This document shows positions 60,722 through 64,000 of a DNA stretch of 64,000 bases, one piece after another. Position 1 is the first letter of the stretch. Every line of letters starts with the position of its first letter. This DNA is from Haliscomenobacter sp041740695 (GTDB lineage: Bacteria; Bacteroidota; Bacteroidia; Chitinophagales; Saprospiraceae). Location of the stretch: the NCBI RefSeq assembly GCF_041740695.1, contig NZ_JBGSLK010000135.1, forward strand, positions 1 to 64,000, read 5' to 3'. The translations under genes and the position numbers were made by a program. A model generated the notes under the pieces. The model saw only the letters and a list, made by a program, of their open reading frames with translations. It was not told the DNA's origin and made no database searches.

Positions 60722-61549
60722 TCACAACCCATACACCCTTTCCGCATTCCGCCCCATCACATCGGCCTGCTCATCTGCACTGAAACTCCCAAAATAAGCC
60801 TCACAAATGCCAATCACATTGGAATAACTCCCGGCCACCAAACAAACCGGCCAATCCGAACCATATAACAAACGTTCGGTGCCAAAAGCTTCGGTCAATT
60901 GATCCAGAAATGGCCGAAAATGGCGGAATTCCCAGTTTTGCCAGTTCGCCTCGGTCACCAAACCCGACACCTTGCAATGTACATTGGGCATTTCACCCAA
61001 GTGTTGGATAAAGGAAGCCCATTGGTCAATTTGGCCCGCTTTGATGTAGGGTTTGGCGAGGTGATCCAGCACAAAGATTTGATCCGGAAAAGCTTTTACC
61101 AATTCAATTGCCGCGGGCAACTGATGCGGATAAATCAGGATATCGTAGGTATAACCCCGCTTGCCCAGGGCTGCAATGCCCCGCCGGAAATCAGGATTTT
61201 GGAAAAAATATGGATCGGATTCCCCTTGCACGATGTGCCGGAATCCCTTCAAAATAGGATACTGTTTGTAAAAATCCAGGCGTTCTTCCACGTTTTCAGC
61301 GCGCAAATCTACCCAGCCCACTGTTCCTTTGATGAACGGATTTTGCTGCGCCAATTCCAAAAAGAAAAGATTTTCTTCCTCGTTTTGATCTACTTGAACC
61401 AGGATGGTGCCGTCGATTTTATGCTGTTGCAAAGCAGGTGCCAGGTCTGTAGGCAAAAAATTGCGCTGAATCAGATGCATTTCGTCATTGATCCAGGCGT
61501 GAGTTTCGGGGCTGTAGTTCCAGAAGTGTTGATGGGAATCGATGCGCAT
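60722..61549 (-). CDS. Amidohydrolase-fold lactonase (probable L-fucono-1,5-lactonase)
   Basis: 275 residues of the amidohydrolase_2 family. DSHQHFWNY (HxH metal motif, 4-12), GTVGWVDLRA, KGFRHIVQGE, FVLDHLAKP and LLYGSDWPVC (metal Asp). These match lactonases that open L-fuconolactone or L-rhamnonolactone. Placed directly upstream of the fucose dehydrogenase-like SDR on the same strand, so the reaction order (oxidise, then open the lactone) fits. Confidence 0.85.
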   Translation of the reverse strand: MRIDSHQHFWNYSPETHAWINDEMHLIQRNFLPTDLAPALQQHKIDGTILVQVDQNEEENLFFLELAQQNPFIKGTVGWVDLRAENVEERLDFYKQYPILKGFRHIVQGESDPYFFQNPDFRRGIAALGKRGYTYDILIYPHQLPAAIELVKAFPDQIFVLDHLAKPYIKAGQIDQWASFIQHLGEMPNVHCKVSGLVTEANWQNWEFRHFRPFLDQLTEAFGTERLLYGSDWPVCLVAGSYSNVIGICEAYFGSFSADEQADVMGRNAERVYGL

Positions 61550-61642
61550 AAGTTGTCGTAAAGTCTTACTGTTTCCTCAAGAATACAGTGTTGGTTTGGA
61601 TGAATAGTTATTAGCGGGTTAGTCCGGTTGTTCGTGTATTAG

Positions 61643-61763
61643 TAGTGGGGCAAAAAAAAGTGTTCATTTTTCCTAAGCCAAAGGATTAGATAAGAAACTT
61701 AAAATGAACCGTTTACTTATCTAATCCTTTGGCAAAATGAAGCACTTATTTTTTTGTCGCCCC
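61643..61763 (+). repeat. 120-bp palindromic element, copy P4, abutting a stop codon
   Basis: Same element as P1, ending GTCGCCCC. The stop codon of the esterase gene (TAA, 61764-61766 on the minus strand) is the very next base, so the element and gene have zero spacing. Its other end reads TAGTAGTGGGGC, as in P2 and P3. Confidence 0.9.
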
Positions 61764-62495
61764 TTAAAAACGGGTCTCCAAATAAGTAGGCAACATCTGC
61801 CTCCAGGTTGGCCAATCGTGTTTGATGTCTGGACCCCAAATGTCCAATTCGTGGGGGATAGCTTTATTGCTCAGGATGTACGAAAGATTCCGGCTAGCCT
61901 GTGGGTCTTCATAGTCTCCCGAGCCCGATACCAAATGAATATGCCCGGAAGAACGCAACAAGTGTAAAGTATGTTCATCCGTTGTATTGGGCAAATAATG
62001 ACAAGGCGAATTGAAATACACATTGTCGTCATAATGCCCCTTACTATAAGCCGTGAGGTCGTAAACCCCCGACATGGCAATCACGCCCTTGAACAAATCG
62101 GGTCTGCGGAAAAACAAATTGGCCGAATGTAAGGCCCCCAGCGAAGCCCCGGAAATGATGATCTGGACATCCTGGCTGGTTTTGTCTTTGATAAACGGCA
62201 CTACTTCCTGCTCCACATAAGCATTGAACTGCTGGTGGCGAATCCCCTTGTGTACGGGGTTCATGTGGTCGTTGAGCCAAGCTTCGGAATTAATGCTGTT
62301 GATCGAAAACACCTTTACCTTACCACTCTCAATAAAGGGCGCAATGGCATCAATCAGCTGAAAACGCTCGTATTCCAAATAGTCGGCAGCAGCAGTCGGC
62401 AGCAAAAGTAAGGCAAAGCCATAATGCCCATACATGGCAATCTCCATGTCCTTGTTCAAGTTCGGGCTGTACCAGTGGTGTATTTCGCGGTGCAT
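61764..62495 (-). CDS. Esterase of the alpha/beta-hydrolase superfamily (esterase D-like)
   Basis: 243 residues, no signal peptide. Nucleophile elbow IISGASLGALHSA (near 118-130) and a late His in KHDWPTWRQMLP (near 227). Similar proteins are putative esterases with no defined substrate. It ends exactly at palindrome P4 and lies next to queG on the same strand. Confidence 0.82.
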   Translation of the reverse strand: MHREIHHWYSPNLNKDMEIAMYGHYGFALLLLPTAAADYLEYERFQLIDAIAPFIESGKVKVFSINSINSEAWLNDHMNPVHKGIRHQQFNAYVEQEVVPFIKDKTSQDVQIIISGASLGALHSANLFFRRPDLFKGVIAMSGVYDLTAYSKGHYDDNVYFNSPCHYLPNTTDEHTLHLLRSSGHIHLVSGSGDYEDPQASRNLSYILSNKAIPHELDIWGPDIKHDWPTWRQMLPTYLETRF

Positions 62496-62576
62496 GCAGC
62501 TTGTAGTTTATTGTTTTTCCATTTGAAGAAGGAAACATACGGTTTTTTAGCCTTATTTCCCCTTCGCTGGCCAATA

Positions 62577-63524
62577 TTATTCTTGATCACCCTTTGATTG
62601 AGTCAAAAATGCAATATTGCGTTGTAAGCCCTCCAGTTTGGTGCGTTTGACTGCAGATTGTTTAAAGACTTGATTAAAAACCTCTTGGGTGATCTCTTCC
62701 CAATCACTTTTGCGTAGCGTCAACAAATCGGGGTGGGGCTCAAAAGCAGGTTCCTGATGGGGCTGGGAAAAACGATTCCAGGGGCAAACCTCCTGACAAA
62801 CATCACAGCCAAACATCCAGTTGTCCATTTTGCCTTTGAATTCATCCGGGATGGCCTCGCGCAATTCAATGGTCAAATAAGAAATACACTTACTCCCATC
62901 CAACAAATAACCTTCCTGGGAAATCGCCTCGGTGGGACAGGCATCGATGCAACGGCGACAAGTGCCGCAATAATCCCGCATGGGGGCGTCGTATTCCAAC
63001 TCCAAATCAAGAATGAGCTCGGCCAAAAAGAAATAAGACCCCGCTTTGGGGTGAATCAATAGGGTATGCCGCCCCGTCCAGCCCAAGCCAGCGCGTTTGG
63101 CCCAATCGCGCTCCAATACAGGTGCCGAATCCACAAAACAACGCCCGGCAACTTGCCCGATGTTTTGTTCAATGTACTGCAGCAACGCTTTGAGTTTGTC
63201 TTTGATTACAAAATGGTAGTCTTTGCCGTAGGCATATTGCGAAATTTGAGGGGCATTGGGGTCTTCTTGTTTGTCGGGATTGTGGTAATTGTAGAGCAAA
63301 CTGACGACCGATTTTGCGCCGGGCACCAGTTGGGTCGGGTCGACCCGTTTGTCAAAATGATTGGCCATGTAGTGCATCTGGCCATGCAAGCCCCGGTTGA
63401 GCCATTCCTCCAAACGCCGCGCCTCTTCATCCATAAATTCAGCCTTGGCAAAACCCATCATACTGAAGCCCAAACGTTGGGCTTCGCTGCGGATTAAAGC
63501 GGTACGGGTTTCTGTGGATGCCAT
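62577..63524 (-). CDS. queG: Epoxyqueuosine reductase QueG
   Basis: 315 residues. Two 4Fe-4S motifs CGTCRRCIDACP and CDVCQEVCP, with GAKSVVSLLYNYH and the cobalamin-binding region typical of QueG. Catalyses the last step of queuosine synthesis at tRNA position 34. It has the short form, without the C-terminal HEAT extension seen in some relatives. Divergent from the bTHX gene across repeat A5. Confidence 0.95.
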   Translation of the reverse strand: MASTETRTALIRSEAQRLGFSMMGFAKAEFMDEEARRLEEWLNRGLHGQMHYMANHFDKRVDPTQLVPGAKSVVSLLYNYHNPDKQEDPNAPQISQYAYGKDYHFVIKDKLKALLQYIEQNIGQVAGRCFVDSAPVLERDWAKRAGLGWTGRHTLLIHPKAGSYFFLAELILDLELEYDAPMRDYCGTCRRCIDACPTEAISQEGYLLDGSKCISYLTIELREAIPDEFKGKMDNWMFGCDVCQEVCPWNRFSQPHQEPAFEPHPDLLTLRKSDWEEITQEVFNQVFKQSAVKRTKLEGLQRNIAFLTQSKGDQE

Positions 63525-63540
63525 GAATAACGGTTAATGT

Positions 63541-63660
63541 GGTTGAGGGAGGGTTGAGGAAGGTTTAGAAAGTTGAGGCTACCGCAGCAATTTTGACAAT
63601 GTCCTTGTCTAAGCCGCTGCGGTAGCCTCAACTTTCTAAACCTTCCTCAACTTTCTAAAC
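63541..63660. repeat. Palindromic repeat family A, copy A5 (reversed core)
   Basis: Arms of GGTTGAGGG/AGGTTTAGAA units (63541-63588 and 63615-63660) with core GAGGCTACCGCAGC. The loop AATTTTGACAATGTCCTTGT is the reverse complement of the A1/A4 loop, so this copy lies in the opposite orientation. It fills the gap between divergent queG and bTHX. Confidence 0.9.
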
Positions 63661-63699
63661 TGTGCCCAACAAAGATACAAAAGCAATTCTTACCCTTCA

Positions 63700-63734
63700 T
63701 TTGACTTTTCCTTAGCCAAAAAAGTGTACCTTTG
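63700..63734 (+). promoter_or_regulatory. Promoter of the bTHX gene
   Basis: TTTG (63700-63703), 23-base spacer, TACCTTTG (63727-63734), 31 bases before the ATG. Good -7 box; the spacer is longer than the usual 18-21. Confidence 0.55.
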
Positions 63735-63765
63735 CAGCCTTTAAAACCACAAAATTTAATCAACC

Positions 63766-63867
63766 ATGGGAAAAGGTGACAAAAGATCCTTGCGCGGTAA
63801 GATCTTTATGGGCTCGTATGGCAATGCTCGCCCCAAGAAAGGCAAAAAAGTCAAAAAGCAGGAATAA
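63766..63867 (+). CDS. 30S ribosomal protein bTHX
   Basis: A 33-residue basic protein, MGKGDKRSLRGKIFMGSYGN followed by ARPKKGKKVKKQE. This is the small 30S subunit protein THX, which sits near the 16S rRNA head in Thermus and Bacteroidota; MGKGDKRS and GSYGNARPKK are the family core. Its own promoter lies upstream. Complete and clearly coding despite its size. Confidence 0.95.
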   Translation: MGKGDKRSLRGKIFMGSYGNARPKKGKKVKKQE

Positions 63868-63881
63868 ACCTGCTAGCTGCT

Positions 63882-63981
63882 AAGGTTCCAAGGTTCCAGG
63901 GTTTCAAAGTTGCAGGGTTCAAAGTGCATTCAATGCTCCAGACTCTTTTACGGTTAAACCCTGGAACCCAAGAACCTTGGA
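63882..63981. repeat. Hairpin repeat with GGTTCCA-type arms
   Basis: AAGGTTCCAAGGTTCCAGGG (63882-63901) pairs with CCCTGGAACCCAAGAACCTT (63959-63978). It follows the bTHX gene by 14 bases and runs to the window end. Same build as the other simple-unit hairpins. Confidence 0.75.
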
Positions 63982-64000
63982 ATCCATAAACTTAGGACCT

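Noticed and set aside
1..63660. Family A arms as a CRISPR array
   Set aside because: Units are 9-10 bases, directly adjacent, inverted between arms and without unique spacers; no cas genes in the window.

Overview
The window looks like chromosomal DNA from a Bacteroidota bacterium, probably of the Saprospiria (Haliscomenobacter/Lewinella-like). The evidence is two very large surface proteins with type IX secretion (T9SS) sorting domains (one type A, one gliding-motility type B), a DUF4249 + TonB-dependent receptor pair, bacterial GH3-family adenylating enzymes, ribosomal protein bTHX, malate:quinone oxidoreductase, and promoters of the Bacteroidota form TTTG-N18-TAnnTTTG instead of Shine-Dalgarno-led genes. 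The species is an inference. No rRNA, tRNA, CRISPR array or intact transposase was found. Layout: 0.2-2.0 kb holds a membrane dipeptidase lipoprotein and a SPOR-like protein. 2.4-7.5 kb (minus) is an acyl-CoA/2-oxoacid catabolic block: fused E1 alpha/beta dehydrogenase, crotonase and PaaZ. 7.7-12.0 kb holds a secreted esterase, an S9 peptidase and a PmoA-like protein. 12.2-14.2 kb has a cytosolic trypsin-like protease fused to a zinc ribbon and a YbjN-like domain, then a TerC membrane protein. 14.3-25.6 kb is dominated by the two giant T9SS proteins with a GH3 enzyme between them. 25.7-30.6 kb has an AT-rich lipoprotein and beta-barrel pair, then DUF4249 and TonB receptor genes. 31.1-32.7 kb is a second GH3 enzyme. 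33.0-36.9 kb is a small AT-rich defence-type island: HigBA toxin-antitoxin, an HNH nuclease, an ABC-type ATPase split by a one-base frameshift (Septu-like arrangement), and a 33-residue antitoxin relic. 37.2-41.5 kb is a xylan set (GH10, sialate O-acetylesterase-like, GH43). 41.6-48.3 kb holds an orphan CoxE-like VWA protein, a membrane class III cyclase, a GNAT acetyltransferase and an unrecognised 1116-residue protein with three 262-residue repeats. 48.4-50.2 kb and 58.0-61.5 kb carry the pieces of a non-phosphorylating L-fucose oxidation pathway: FAH-type diketo-acid hydrolase and SDR in the first block; mutarotase, FucP permease, L-fucose dehydrogenase-like SDR and lactonase in the second. 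The fuconate dehydratase and the final carbon-carbon cleavage steps are not all visible here. Between the two blocks lie an AI-2E family transporter, a coiled-coil membrane protein, a DUF6909-like protein overlapping mqo, an APC permease and a Na+/Ca2+ exchanger. 61.8-63.9 kb has an esterase, queG and bTHX. The most unusual global property is the density of large palindromic repeats in nearly every intergenic gap: (i) four copies of a 120-bp full-length palindrome, two directly abutting stop codons; (ii) five copies of a hairpin with a conserved core and arms built of degenerate AGGTTTAGG/AGGTTGAGG units, plus related hairpins with different simple-repeat arms; (iii) a 155-bp MITE-like element with perfect 23-bp terminal inverted repeats; (iv) several single or paired palindromes of 100-160 bp. 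These repeats supply or abut several stop codons and lie close to promoters. They and the split ATPase/HNH cassette are the best leads.
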